This document shows positions 1 through 8,291 of a stretch of DNA of 64,000 nucleotides, one piece after another (position 1 is the first letter of the stretch; every line of letters begins with the position of its first letter). Both the position numbers and the translations under genes were made by a program. Source of the stretch: Streptomyces durmitorensis (GTDB taxonomy: Bacteria; Actinomycetota; Actinomycetes; Streptomycetales; Streptomycetaceae); assembly GCF_023498005.1 (NCBI RefSeq), contig NZ_CP097289.1, forward strand, positions 4,402,001 to 4,466,000, read 5' to 3'. Under the pieces are notes generated by a model. It did not search any database and was not told the DNA's origin. It saw nothing but the letters and a program-made list of their open reading frames with translations.

Positions 1-1
1 G

Positions 2-394
2 GCCGTCCTGGAGCAGCGGGGCCGCATCACCGCGCTCGGCAAGCGCGACATCTACAGCGCGACGGTCGGCGGCGTGAAGCTCTCCGAGCCGGCCGCGGAT
101 CTCGCGATCGCCCTCGCCCTGGCCAGCGCGGCCAGCGACACCCCGCTGCCGAAAAATCTCGTCGCGATCGGCGAGGTGGGCCTCGCGGGCGAGGTCAGAC
201 GGGTCACGGGAGTCCAGCGCAGGCTGGCCGAAGCGCACCGGCTGGGCTTCACACACGCCCTCGTCCCGGCCGACCCGGGCAAGGTGCCGCCCGGTATGAA
301 GGTCACCGAAGTCGCCGACATGGGGGACGCCCTGCGTGTCCTTCCGAGGTCGCGTCGCAGAGAGGCCCCACGGGAGGACGAAGAGCGCCGGTAG
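2..394 (+). CDS. radA: DNA repair protein RadA, C-terminal fragment
   Basis: Only the last 130 codons are present; the gene enters from the left edge, so the zinc finger and RecA-like ATPase core are outside. What is visible is the Lon-protease-like C-terminal domain, with the family segment [20 protein letters not shown] followed by a helix rich in Arg/Ala and ALVPAD. RadA/Sms promotes branch migration during recombination repair. The stop is 79 bp before the disA start, the usual radA-disA arrangement in actinobacteria and firmicutes, so co-transcription is likely. The last 20 residues are highly charged (Arg/Glu). Identification is firm for the domain; the full protein cannot be judged. 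Confidence 0.9.
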   Translation, partial: AVLEQRGRITALGKRDIYSATVGGVKLSEPAADLAIALALASAASDTPLPKNLVAIGEVGLAGEVRRVTGVQRRLAEAHRLGFTHALVPADPGKVPPGMKVTEVADMGDALRVLPRSRRREAPREDEERR

Positions 395-473
395 ACTTTG
401 CCCTGGTCTCGCCCATCCGTACGAAGTAGACGTACGGACCGGGGCTTGGACAACCCGCGACCCGAGGAGTGCA

Positions 474-1598
474 GTGGCAGCCAACGACCGGGCGTCAGCT
501 CCCGGCAAGCCCGGCGGAAGCTCCGGTGCCGAAGGGCTGATGCGCGCCTCCCTGAGCGCGGTCGCGCCCGGCACGGGCCTGCGCGACGGACTCGAGCGCA
601 TCCTCCGCGGCAACACCGGAGGGCTCATCGTCCTCGGCTGGGACAAGACCGTCGAGTCGATGTGCACCGGCGGATTCATCCTGGACGTCGAGTTCACGGC
701 GACGCGCCTGCGCGAGCTCTGCAAGCTCGACGGCGGCATCGTCGTCGACAAGGACATCACCAAGATCCTGCGGGCGGGCGTGCAGCTCGTCCCCGACCCG
801 ACGATCCCCACCGAGGAGACGGGCACCCGGCACCGCACCGCGGACCGCGTGTCCAAGCAGGTGGGCTTCCCCATCGTCTCCGTCTCCCAGTCGATGCGCC
901 TCATCGCGCTGTACGTGGACGGGCAGCGCAAGGTCCTGGAGGACTCGGCGGCGATCCTGTCCCGCGCGAACCAGGCCCTCGCGACCCTTGAGCGCTACAA
1001 GCTGCGCCTGGACGAGGTGGCGGGCACGCTGTCCGCCCTGGAGATCGAGGACTTGGTGACGGTGCGGGACGTCACCGCGGTCGCCCAGCGTCTTGAGATG
1101 GTGCGCCGCATCGCCACGGAGATCGCCGAGTACGTGGTGGAGCTGGGCACGGACGGCCGTCTCCTCGCCCTCCAGCTGGACGAGTTGATCGCGGGCGTCG
1201 AGCCCGAGCGCGAACTGGTCGTCAGGGACTACGTACCGGAGCCGACCGCCAAGCGTTCCCGCACGGTCGAGGAGGCGCTCTTCGAGCTGGACGCGCTGAG
1301 CCATGCGGAGCTGCTCGAACTGCCCACCGTGGCACGGGCGTTGGGGTACACCGGCTCCCCGGAGGCGCTGGACTCCGCGGTCTCGCCGCGGGGCTTCCGT
1401 CTGCTCGCCAAGGTGCCTCGCCTTCCCGGCGCGATCATCGACCGTCTTGTCGAGCACTTCGGGGGGCTGCAGAAGCTGCTCGCTGCGAGCGTCGATGACT
1501 TGCAGACGGTGGACGGGGTGGGTGAGGCGCGGGCCCGCAGTGTCCGGGAGGGGCTCTCCCGGCTGGCCGAGTCGTCGATTCTGGAGCGGTACGTCTAG
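474..1598 (+). CDS. disA: DNA integrity scanning protein DisA (diadenylate cyclase)
   Basis: The 374-residue product makes cyclic di-AMP from two ATP and is known to pause on branched DNA. The N-terminal DAC domain has the signature DGGIVVD (Asp at about residue 86; the family usually has DGA) and the RHR motif at about residues 119-121. A helical spine follows. The C-terminus is a helix-hairpin-helix region around residues 338-362 ([13 protein letters not shown]), used for DNA binding. I chose the GTG at 474 because GAGGAG lies just upstream and it gives the family's usual length; an open frame runs further upstream but overlaps radA. A strong hairpin follows the stop. A c-di-AMP synthase is relevant here because a secreted M23 peptidase lies about 12 kb away. 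Confidence 0.95.
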   Translation: MAANDRASAPGKPGGSSGAEGLMRASLSAVAPGTGLRDGLERILRGNTGGLIVLGWDKTVESMCTGGFILDVEFTATRLRELCKLDGGIVVDKDITKILRAGVQLVPDPTIPTEETGTRHRTADRVSKQVGFPIVSVSQSMRLIALYVDGQRKVLEDSAAILSRANQALATLERYKLRLDEVAGTLSALEIEDLVTVRDVTAVAQRLEMVRRIATEIAEYVVELGTDGRLLALQLDELIAGVEPERELVVRDYVPEPTAKRSRTVEEALFELDALSHAELLELPTVARALGYTGSPEALDSAVSPRGFRLLAKVPRLPGAIIDRLVEHFGGLQKLLAASVDDLQTVDGVGEARARSVREGLSRLAESSILERYV

Positions 1599-1609
1599 TA
1601 GGTCCCGCT

Positions 1610-1641
1610 GGGTGGGTGGAGGGCTTCCCACCCACCCACCC
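1610..1641. terminator. Bidirectional GC-rich hairpin between disA and the convergent membrane-protein gene
   Basis: GGGTGGGTGG (1610-1619) pairs with CCACCCACCC (1632-1641) between two converging stop codons. There is no U-tract. The right arm is also a perfect minus-strand G-quadruplex motif, CCCACCCACCCACCC at 1627-1641. Confidence 0.7.
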
Positions 1642-1652
1642 GATTGCCCCGG

Positions 1653-2465
1653 TCAGGCCTCTTCGAGCACGAACGAGGTCTTCACCGACCCGAGGCCGGG
1701 AGACTTAGCCTCGACGAGATACGTACCCGGCGCCGCGACTCCCGCCGAAGGCGAAGCGCACTGCGGCTCGCTCCCCCGGCCGTCCCACTGGACGGTGTGC
1801 GTGACGCGCCCCTCACCCGGCACCCGCAGCAGCAGGCTCCCGCCACCGGCGGGGCAGTCCGCCGAGGACCAGATCTCCTTGTCGCTGTCGGCCTGAGTGA
1901 TCGTCAGCACCGTCTTCTTGCCGCCGAGATCCACCTTGCAGGACTTGCCCGCGCTGTTCTGGGCGATGAGCTCGAACTTGGGCTTCTCGCCGATCTCGTA
2001 CGTGTTGTGAATGCTCCGCAGCTTCAACTTCACGTCGCCGCGCACGCAGTTGGGCAGGCTCGACCCCGCGGGCAGCTGTCCGCCCGCACCTCCGCCGCCC
2101 TTGGCGCCGTCGTCCGAGCCGCCGGCGCCTCCGCCGGAACCGCCCGAGCCGCCGGACCCCTCGGAGTCACCGTCGCCGCCCGAGCCGCCGGAGCCCGAGC
2201 CGCCGTCGCCCTCGTCGTCCGACTCGTCGCGCCCGCCCGGGTGTTCGCTGATGGCGGGCCCGGAGCCGGAAGGTCCTGGCGTGATGGAGGTGGCGGGGCC
2301 GGAGCCCGACGGACCGTCGGCGCCGTTCTTCTGGCCCCCACCCCCCAGGGTGAGCACCCACACGACTAGAAGCGCCATCAGCCCGATCAAGGACAGCAGA
2401 ACGGCCCTCCGACGCCAGTAGATGGTGGAGGGAAGCGGCCCGACCGGATTGCGCAGAGATCCCAC
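1653..2465 (-). CDS. Single-pass membrane protein with Gly/Ser/Asp linker and extracellular Ig-like domain
   Basis: The 270-residue product starts with a short basic segment, then one hydrophobic helix (about residues 20-40, AVLLSLIGLMALLVVWVL). A long low-complexity Gly/Ser/Asp/Pro linker follows (about residues 45-135). A compact C-terminal domain of roughly 120 residues has three to four cysteines and a beta-rich pattern ending in a TYLVEAKSPGLG-type strand. This predicts an inside-out protein with an extracellular sandwich domain beyond the peptidoglycan. The GTG at 2465 is preferred; TAAGGT lies 7 nt before it, so the mRNA may be leaderless. An ATG 81 bp upstream is open in frame but would add a non-conserved basic segment. 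I do not recognise a specific function. It converges with disA. Confidence 0.7.
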   Translation of the reverse strand: MGSLRNPVGPLPSTIYWRRRAVLLSLIGLMALLVVWVLTLGGGGQKNGADGPSGSGPATSITPGPSGSGPAISEHPGGRDESDDEGDGGSGSGGSGGDGDSEGSGGSGGSGGGAGGSDDGAKGGGGAGGQLPAGSSLPNCVRGDVKLKLRSIHNTYEIGEKPKFELIAQNSAGKSCKVDLGGKKTVLTITQADSDKEIWSSADCPAGGGSLLLRVPGEGRVTHTVQWDGRGSEPQCASPSAGVAAPGTYLVEAKSPGLGSVKTSFVLEEA

Positions 2466-2649
2466 GGCCCAAACCTTACGAGAGATCCGCGCCTTGTCCT
2501 GCCCCACCCGCCGCCCTGAGCAACAAAGTTTGCGGATCATCATCACGGAACCAAGGACTCCGCTTCTGCACCCCTGTCTTTCGTCAGGGGTCGTAACCGG
2601 TCGATCGCCCCATGTGACGATTCGGGCCCACTACGTACCGTCCGTAATC

Positions 2650-3303
2650 ATGGACACCATGGACGACGATCTCTATCGCGATGTCACCGACTTCGCCCAC
2701 GACACCCCCACCTGGTTCCAGCACCTCGCCGAGGTGTGGACGGAGCTCGGACTGCTGCTCTTCGGCGTGCTCTTCATCGTCGCCTGGTGGCGGGCGCGGC
2801 GCGGCGACCCGCGCGCCCTCGCGATAGCTGTGCTCGCGCCCCTCGTCACGGCGGTGGCGTATGTGTGCAGCGAGTTGCTCAAGTCCGCGGTCGACGAGGA
2901 GCGCCCGTGCCGGGCCGTCGCCGGGGCGGTCACCTCGATCGTCGAGTGCCCGGCGTACGGCGACTGGTCCTTCCCCAGCAACCACTCGACGATCGCGGGT
3001 GCCGCGGCCGTCGGGCTCGCGCTCGCCTGGCCGCGGATCGCAGCGCTCACGCTGCCGATGGCCGTGCTCATGGCGTTCTCGCGGGTCTTCGTGGGCGTGC
3101 ACTATCCGCATGACGTGCTGGTGGGCCTGCTCCTCGGCGCCGCGCTCGCCTTCATCCTCGTACGTCTGACGACGCGGCCCGTGGCACGGGTGGTCGAGGC
3201 GATGCGGGGTTCCTCGACGGGCGTCGTCAGGTGGTTCGCGGGTCCGGGCAGCCCGACGTCGCAGGTGACGTCGCACCGGCGGCCCGCGTCGCACCGCCGC
3301 TGA
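2650..3303 (+). CDS. PAP2-superfamily membrane phosphatase
   Basis: The 217-residue integral membrane protein has the three PAP2 signatures in order: KSAVDEERP (motif 1), SFPSNHSTIAG (motif 2, with PSNH where most members have PSGH) and SRVFVGVHYPHDVLVG (motif 3, with the catalytic His and the supporting Asp). There are about five hydrophobic segments. The family removes phosphate from lipid phosphates such as undecaprenyl pyrophosphate or phosphatidic acid; which one is used here is not visible. The ATG at 2650 is chosen because the upstream open frame overlaps the divergent gene's promoter region. A second ATG at 2659 is possible. The C-terminal 40 residues are basic and probably cytoplasmic. 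The stop converges on the next gene with a 19-bp gap. Confidence 0.88.
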   Translation: MDTMDDDLYRDVTDFAHDTPTWFQHLAEVWTELGLLLFGVLFIVAWWRARRGDPRALAIAVLAPLVTAVAYVCSELLKSAVDEERPCRAVAGAVTSIVECPAYGDWSFPSNHSTIAGAAAVGLALAWPRIAALTLPMAVLMAFSRVFVGVHYPHDVLVGLLLGAALAFILVRLTTRPVARVVEAMRGSSTGVVRWFAGPGSPTSQVTSHRRPASHRR

Positions 3304-3322
3304 GGCACCGACCGCTCTGGTG

Positions 3323-3976
3323 TCAGAGCCGCACGAGTCCCGCCTCATAGGCGACGATCGCCGCCTGGACGCGGTTCTTGACCCCGAGCCGGTCGAGGAC
3401 CGCGCTCACGTACGCCTTGACCGTGCCCTCGACCAGATGGAGCCGGGCGGCGATCTCCGGGTTGGAGAGCCCCTCCCCGACGAGCCCGAGCACTTCGCGC
3501 TCGCGCGGGGTGAGGACCGCGGTCCTGGCGCGGGCGTCGGCGCCGCGGACCGTGCGCTGCGCGCCGTAGCCGTCGATGACGTGGCGGGCCACCTTGGGCG
3601 AGAGGAAGGCCGCGCCGCCGGCCACCGCGCGTACGCCCGCGATGAGTTCGTGCGGGTCGCCCGACTTCAGCAGGAAGCCGGTGGCTCCGCCGCTCAGCGC
3701 CCGCGCGACGTACGCGTCCTCGGAGAAGGTCGTCAGCATCGCGACCGCGGTCCCGGGCACCGTCCGTACGATCTCCTCGCCCGCGGCGAGACCGTCGAGC
3801 CCCGGCATGCGGATGTCGAGCAGCGCGACGTCCGGCCGGTGGGCCTGGGCGAGGGCGACGGCCGCCCGCCCGTCACCCGCCTCCGCGACGACCTCGATGT
3901 CCTCGCCCGCGCCGAGGATCGCGCGGACGCCCGCGCGGATCATGGCCTCGTCGTCGGCCAGCAGTACGCGGATCAC
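3323..3976 (-). CDS. LuxR/NarL-family response regulator
   Basis: The 217-residue protein has an N-terminal receiver with acidic pocket ADDE and phospho-acceptor Asp at about residue 54 (ALLDIRMPG), the TTF switch and KSGD lysine loop. The C-terminal LuxR helix-turn-helix runs TPREREVLGLVGEGLSNPE through VKAYVSAVLDRLG. The GTG at 3976 is preferred: it overlaps the kinase stop as GTGA, and AAGGAG sits 8 nt upstream, whereas the earlier in-frame GTG at 3985 has no usable ribosome binding site. It is translationally coupled to the histidine kinase gene upstream and is surely its partner. Targets are unknown. Confidence 0.93.
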   Translation of the reverse strand: MIRVLLADDEAMIRAGVRAILGAGEDIEVVAEAGDGRAAVALAQAHRPDVALLDIRMPGLDGLAAGEEIVRTVPGTAVAMLTTFSEDAYVARALSGGATGFLLKSGDPHELIAGVRAVAGGAAFLSPKVARHVIDGYGAQRTVRGADARARTAVLTPREREVLGLVGEGLSNPEIAARLHLVEGTVKAYVSAVLDRLGVKNRVQAAIVAYEAGLVRL

Positions 3977-5553
3977 TTCTCCCACTCCTTCTCGTGCTCC
4001 CGGACCTCGCCACCGACCCCTGCCTTGGGGATCACGCTCTTCTCCACGACGACGCCTCCCTTGAAACAGACCCTGAAGTGCTCGACGGTGACGAAGAGTT
4101 CGCCGCTGGCCCGGTAGTAGCGGCAGTCCGCGCCTTCGGGGGGCGGGGTCGGGGCGCGCTCCTCGGGCGGATCGGAGGCGGCTCTGTCGGGCAGCAGCCG
4201 TTCGGCTTCGGCCTGCGGCCTGCCGACCGTGAGCCGGGCGAAGTCGGCCGGTTCGAGGACGGCGTGCGATCTGGAGTACGCGTACCAGGCGAAGGCGCCG
4301 CCGACGAGGAGTACCCCGGTGGCCAGGGCGGCCCCGAAGGCCAGCACGGTCAGCCGCCGCGCGTGCGCGAGGGCGGGGGCGGGTGGGGCCGGGCGCGGCT
4401 CCGGGGCTCCGTCCTCCGCGGGGAGCCGCGCCACGACCCGGAAGCCGTCGCCGTGCGGTCCGGCGTCGAACGTGCCGCCGAGGTCTTCGACCCTGGCCCG
4501 CAGGCCCAGGAGGCCCGAGCGGGCGCCTGGCCCCGAGCCCGGCTCCTTGGCGGGTCCGTTCGTGACGACGACGGCGGCCTTCGTCACCTCGACCGTCACG
4601 GGGGCGCCGGGGGCGTGTCTGGCGGCATTGGTCAGGGCTTCCTGGACGACCCGGTAGACGGTCCGCTCGGACTCCGTCCCGGTCGACGTCCCGGTCGACG
4701 TCCCGGTCGACTCAGCAGGGTCCTCCTCACCCCCCACGACGAACTGGACCGCCAGCCCCGAATCGGCGGCGCGCTCCACCAGGGCCCGCACGCTCTCGCC
4801 CGCCGGGGCGAGCGGCGCGACCTCGTCGCCCTCTTCCCGCAGAAGGCCGATGATCTCGTGCAGCCGGTCCGTGGCGTCCGATGCGGCCACGCGCAGGTCC
4901 GCGACGGCGCCGCGGTGCCGTTCCGGCAGATCGGCGGCCACCTGGAGCGCGCCGGCCCGCACCGCGATGAGGCTCAGTTCGTGCCCGAGGGAGTCGTGCA
5001 TGTCCTGGGCGATGCGGGCCCGTTCCCGCAGCCGGGCCCGGTCGGCGACGATGCGCTGCTCGCGCTCCAGCTGGGCGGCGCGGGACCAGCCGGCGGCGGC
5101 GAGTTCGCGGCCCTGGCGGAGGTAGCGGCCCGCGAGCCATGGGAAGACGGCCCCGAAGAGCAGCGTCCCCATGAGCACGAGCCACTCCACGACCGGATCG
5201 ACCCCGCGTACGACGATCTTGGCTGTCCCCACCAGGGCGACGGCCCCGAAGAGGAGCAGGGCGGGCCTGAGGCGGTCGGCCCTGCGGCCCATGAGCAGGG
5301 CGAAGACGGCGAGGGCGGGGCCGTACGAGAGTGTGAACAGGGACGGTGCCGCCGCGAGCTCCAGCCCTGCCGCTGCCGCGAAGGCGACCAGTGGCCTGCG
5401 GCGCCAGACGGCTACGGCGAGGCCTAGCACGGCGATTCCTGCGGCCTGCTGCAAGGCCGGGCGGGGCTCGTTCAGCCCCAGTTGGTCCGCCGTCAGGGCG
5501 GGCAGGGCGAGGACTGCCCAGAGGAGGGCGTCCTGCCCACGTCTGCTCTTCAC
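3973..5553 (-). CDS. Sensor histidine kinase (NarL type) with an extra C-terminal membrane helix and exported tail
   Basis: The 526-residue protein has about five N-terminal membrane helices (residues 10-140), then a coiled linker and a HisKA_3 dimerisation helix with the phospho-accepting His near residue 186 (QDMHDSLGHE). The HATPase domain has ALTNAARHAPG and the short-form GLLGLRARVEDLGG. Unusually, after the ATPase the chain continues with a proline-rich linker, another membrane helix (LAFGAALATGVLLVGGAFAW) and about 90 residues. That tail begins LTVGRPQAEAERLLPD, resembling the SmpA/BamE-type fold seen in small secreted domains, and has two cysteines. A 12-bp repeat near 4675-4711 encodes a TGTS-like string in the ATPase. 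The start is GTG at 5553. Confidence 0.88.
   Translation of the reverse strand: MKSRRGQDALLWAVLALPALTADQLGLNEPRPALQQAAGIAVLGLAVAVWRRRPLVAFAAAAGLELAAAPSLFTLSYGPALAVFALLMGRRADRLRPALLLFGAVALVGTAKIVVRGVDPVVEWLVLMGTLLFGAVFPWLAGRYLRQGRELAAAGWSRAAQLEREQRIVADRARLRERARIAQDMHDSLGHELSLIAVRAGALQVAADLPERHRGAVADLRVAASDATDRLHEIIGLLREEGDEVAPLAPAGESVRALVERAADSGLAVQFVVGGEEDPAESTGTSTGTSTGTESERTVYRVVQEALTNAARHAPGAPVTVEVTKAAVVVTNGPAKEPGSGPGARSGLLGLRARVEDLGGTFDAGPHGDGFRVVARLPAEDGAPEPRPAPPAPALAHARRLTVLAFGAALATGVLLVGGAFAWYAYSRSHAVLEPADFARLTVGRPQAEAERLLPDRAASDPPEERAPTPPPEGADCRYYRASGELFVTVEHFRVCFKGGVVVEKSVIPKAGVGGEVREHEKEWEK
4675..4711 (-). repeat. 12-bp tandem repeat inside the histidine kinase gene
   Basis: About three copies of GTCCCGGTCGAC in frame give Ser-Thr-Gly-Thr repeats in a variable loop of the kinase ATPase region. 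Copy changes keep the frame. Confidence 0.75.
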
Positions 5554-5634
5554 TCCCGCGACGCTACTTCCCGGTGGCCCGGGGCCGCCCCTGCCGATCG
5601 TCAGGTCCTCGCCCTTGAGCAGCGAACGGCCTCT

Positions 5635-5699
5635 CCCACCCACCCACCCCTCACCCCGCATTCCCCCTGCCCGAACAAGCCTTTCCCGCCCACCCACCC
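5635..5699 (-). promoter_or_regulatory. Two perfect G-quadruplex motifs upstream of the histidine kinase start
   Basis: On the plus strand CCC-A-CCC-A-CCC-A-CCCC occupies 5635-5650, and CCC-G-CCC-A-CCC-A-CCC occupies 5685-5699. The minus strand, which is the kinase sense strand, therefore carries two four-run G3 motifs with one-nucleotide loops 80-150 nt before the start codon. The second motif sits in a 20-bp stretch, CCCACCCACCCGATTGCCCC (5689-5708), that also occurs at 1631-1650 beyond disA. The motif is read directly; a regulatory effect is inference. Confidence 0.6.
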
Positions 5700-5717
5700 G
5701 ATTGCCCCGCGGCGACA

Positions 5718-6235
5718 GGGGTGGGTGGGGGCGGGGCTCCGCGTCGACGGGAGGTGGAGGGCGGGACCGGCCGGGGGCGGGTGGGTGGCGCGTACAGCAG
5801 CAGGGGCGGGTGGGCGCGGGGCTCCGCATCGAGGGTGGGAAGGGTCGGTGGGGAGCATGTACCGCCGTGGGTGGGGGCGGGGCTCCGCGTCGACGGGAGG
5901 TGGAGGGCGGGACCGGCCGGGGGCGGGTGGGTGGGGGGCTCCGCGTCGACGGTGGGAAGGGTCGGTGGGGAGCATGTACCGCCGTGAGTGGGAGCTGGGC
6001 TCCGCATCGCCGGGACGTGGAGGGCGGGACCGGCCGAGGGCGGGTGGGTGGCGCGTACAGCAGCAGGGGCGGGTGGGCGCGGGGCTCCGTGTCGACGGTG
6101 GGAAGGGTCGGTGGGGAGCATGTACCGCCGTGGGTGGGGGCGGGGCTCTGCATCGCCGGGACGTGGAGGGCGGGACCGGCCGAGGGCGGGTGGGTGGCGC
6201 GTACAGCAGCAGGGGCGGGTGGGGGCGTACAGGCG
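5718..6235. repeat. Higher-order G-rich tandem array, 146-bp unit
   Basis: Units begin at 5733, 5879, 5996 and 6142. The spacings are 146, 117 and 146 bp. Each full unit has three parts: GGGGCTCCGCRTCG... through CGGGACCGGCC, then a 29-bp block beginning CGCGTACAGCAGCAGGGGCG, then a block through GGTGGGGAGCATGTACCGCC. The second unit lacks exactly the 29-bp block, which explains 117. Copies differ by scattered substitutions. Full four-run G-quadruplex motifs occur at 5718-5736 and 5919-5938 (+). I see no repeat-spacer alternation of CRISPR type. Confidence 0.85.
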
Positions 6236-6302
6236 GGGAGGGGGTCATAGCTATGGGAGCCCCGGACCCACACGTCCGCAGTCGGCCGCGCTCGTGAGGG
6301 GA

Positions 6303-6400
6303 CGTGCCGGTATGTCTGCCCGGAGCACGGTTCCCGGCACTCCGGTGCCGAAGCAACAACACGGCCACCGGACGATAGCGAGGACGGACATACCGGCACG
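6303..6400. repeat. Long-range inverted repeat upstream of mutY
   Basis: CGTGCCGGTATGTC (6303-6316) and GACATACCGGCACG (6387-6400) are perfect 14-bp inverted arms 70 bp apart. A smaller hairpin (CGGCAC/GTGCCG at about 6333-6348) lies between them. No transposase is nearby, so this is not an obvious insertion sequence. Confidence 0.75.
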
Positions 6401-6605
6401 GCCCCGCCCCAAGGCGCAGCCGCAGCCGCACCGCAGAACGAGCGCACCCGCAGCGCGCCACGCCCCCCCCCGGCCGAAACCCGCACCGCCCAGCGCGCCC
6501 CCGTCCGAACCCGCACCGCCCAGCGCCCCCCAGCCAAAACCCGCACCCCCCAAGAAGCCCCGCCTGGCCCGCCCTCCGGCGCCCCCGTGGCAGGATCGTC
6601 CTGCC

Positions 6606-7529
6606 ATGACTGCGCCCACGAAGCCCATGCCAATGTCAGACAGCCCCGAGCCCGCCGGCGAGGCCCTGCACAGCCCCGTCATCGCCTGGTTCGACGCGAA
6701 CGCGCGCGACCTGCCGTGGCGGCGGCCCGACGCCGGACCCTGGGGCGTGATGGTCAGCGAGTTCATGCTGCAGCAGACGCCGGTCAGCCGCGTCCTGCCC
6801 GTGTACGAGCAGTGGATCGCCCGCTGGCCCCGCCCCGCCGACCTCGCCAAGGAAGCCCCGGGTGAGGCCGTCCGTGCCTGGGGACGCCTCGGCTATCCCC
6901 GCCGGGCGCTCCGCCTGCACGGCGCCGCCGTCGCCATAACGGAACGGCACGGCGGCGACGTACCCACCAAGCACGCGCAGCTGCTCGCGCTGCCCGGCAT
7001 CGGTGAGTACACGGCCGCGGCCGTGGCGTCGTTCGCGTACGGCCAGCGGCATGCCGTCCTCGACACCAACGTGCGGCGGGTGTTCGCGCGCGCCGTCACC
7101 GGCGTCCAGTACCCGCCGAACGCCACCACCGCCGCCGAGCGCAAGCTCGCCCGCGCCCTCCTGCCCGAGGACGAGCGCACGGCGTCCCGCTGGGCCGCCG
7201 CGTCCATGGAGCTCGGCGCCCTCGTCTGCACCGCCAAGAACGAGAACTGCGCCCGCTGCCCCATCGCGGAGCAGTGCGCGTGGCAGACGGCGGGCAAGCC
7301 GCCGCACCAGGGACCGGCGCGCCGCGGCCAGACGTACGCGGGAACGGACCGTCAGGTCCGCGGCAAGCTGCTCGCGGTCCTGCGCGAGGCCGTGGCCCCC
7401 GTGCCGCAGGCTGCCCTCGACCGGGTGTGGGACGAGCCCGTGCAGCGGGCCCGCGCACTGGACGGGCTCGTCTCCGACGGACTCGTCGAGCCGCTCCCCG
7501 ACGGGCTCTACCGCCTGCCCCTCACCTGA
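6606..7529 (+). CDS. mutY: A/G-specific adenine glycosylase
   Basis: The 307-residue enzyme removes adenine mispaired with 8-oxoguanine in base excision repair. It has the helix-hairpin-helix LPGIGEYTAAAVASFAYG with the catalytic Asp downstream (VLDTNVRRVFAR), the early catalytic Glu region (SEFMLQQTPVSRV), and a four-cysteine iron-sulfur motif C-X6-C-X2-C-X5-C (CTAKNENCARCPIAEQC). The C-terminus is short, about 60 residues, compared with the NUDIX-like 8-oxoG recognition domain of E. coli MutY; this shortening is usual in actinobacterial versions. I chose the ATG at 6606 because the open frame further upstream is Pro/Ala low complexity made from C-rich repeats. Confidence 0.93.
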   Translation: MTAPTKPMPMSDSPEPAGEALHSPVIAWFDANARDLPWRRPDAGPWGVMVSEFMLQQTPVSRVLPVYEQWIARWPRPADLAKEAPGEAVRAWGRLGYPRRALRLHGAAVAITERHGGDVPTKHAQLLALPGIGEYTAAAVASFAYGQRHAVLDTNVRRVFARAVTGVQYPPNATTAAERKLARALLPEDERTASRWAAASMELGALVCTAKNENCARCPIAEQCAWQTAGKPPHQGPARRGQTYAGTDRQVRGKLLAVLREAVAPVPQAALDRVWDEPVQRARALDGLVSDGLVEPLPDGLYRLPLT

Positions 7530-7742
7530 CGACAGCTGACAACACCTGCCGAGCGACGGCCGAGCGACGGCCGATCCACCACGAATCGCCACCGTTTTAC
7601 GTCCCGCCTACTTCTGTTACACAACCGACGGCAGGCCGTGCGCCCCCCGCTGGCTGCTCCGCACAGCCTCGTGACAACGCCTCCGTAGCTTCATAGCCGT
7701 ACCGCACAAGCAGCGGTGGTCGGTGAACGGAGGCGGTCAGGT

Positions 7743-8291
7743 ATGGCGCACGGTGAGGTGCTCGAGTTCGAAGAGTACGTCCGCACTCGGCAGGACGCCC
7801 TGCTGCGCAGTGCCCGGCGCCTGGTCCCCGACCCCGTCGACGCCCAGGACCTGCTGCAGACCGCACTCGTGCGGACGTACGGCCGCTGGGACGGCATAGC
7901 CGACAAGCGGCTCGCGGACGCCTATCTGCGCCGCGTCATGATCAACACGCGTACGGAGTGGTGGAGGGCCCGCAAGCTCGAAGAGGTCCCCACCGAGCAG
8001 CTGCCCGACGCGAGCGTGGAAGACTCCACCGAACAGCATGCGGACCGCGCCCTCCTGATGGACATCATGAAGGTGCTCGCACCCAAGCAGCGCAGCGTCG
8101 TCGTGCTGCGACACTGGGAGCAGATGTCCACAGAGGAGACGGCCGCGGCACTCGGCATGTCGGCGGGAACGGTCAAGAGCACACTGCACCGGGCGCTCGC
8201 GCGACTCCGCCAGGAGCTGGAGAGCCGGGACCACGAGGAGCCTGCCACCGGCGCGCTCGAACGTGAGGAGCGGGAGCGTTGCGCGGCCTAA
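7743..8291 (+). CDS. sigE: ECF RNA polymerase sigma factor SigE (cell-envelope stress)
   Basis: The 182-residue protein has sigma region 2 (SARRLVPDPVDAQDLLQTAL, then the -10-binding region with YLRRVMINTRTEWWR) and region 4 (LAPKQRSVVVLRHWEQMSTEETAAALGMSAGTVKS). It belongs to the SigE/SigM-type ECF group. A GGAGG lies 12 nt before the ATG. It is followed by genes for a lipoprotein, an OmpR-type regulator and a histidine kinase, matching the sigE-cseA-cseB-cseC operon of S. coelicolor, where the CseC-CseB pair activates sigE transcription on envelope stress. No anti-sigma gene is next to it, as expected for a factor controlled at the level of transcription. Confidence 0.93.
   Translation: MAHGEVLEFEEYVRTRQDALLRSARRLVPDPVDAQDLLQTALVRTYGRWDGIADKRLADAYLRRVMINTRTEWWRARKLEEVPTEQLPDASVEDSTEQHADRALLMDIMKVLAPKQRSVVVLRHWEQMSTEETAAALGMSAGTVKSTLHRALARLRQELESRDHEEPATGALEREERERCAA

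Larger units (their letters stand above)
5554..6605. other. Gene-poor interval between the histidine kinase (-) and mutY (+)
   Basis: I see no credible gene in these 1.05 kb. Next to the kinase start are two minus-strand G-quadruplex motifs (5635-5650 and 5685-5699). From 5718 to about 6235 lies a G-rich higher-order tandem array. From 6303 to 6400 lies a long inverted repeat. From about 6460 to 6560 the sequence is C-rich with short imperfect repeats (AACCCGCACC units). Long open frames cross this region in several phases, but they are low-complexity products of the repeats. Confidence 0.75.

Noticed and set aside
5718-6235. CRISPR or insertion sequence
   Set aside because: Alternating blocks are all repeats, not unique spacers, and no transposase frame or target duplication is seen.
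5988-6605. N-terminal extension of MutY
   Set aside because: It translates the G-rich array and C-rich repeats into low-complexity sequence unlike any MutY; the ATG at 6606 starts the conserved protein.
7660-7742. Specific CseB-dependent promoter of sigE
   Set aside because: GTGACA-N17-TAGCCG could be a promoter, but both boxes are weak and the binding site of CseB cannot be recognised.
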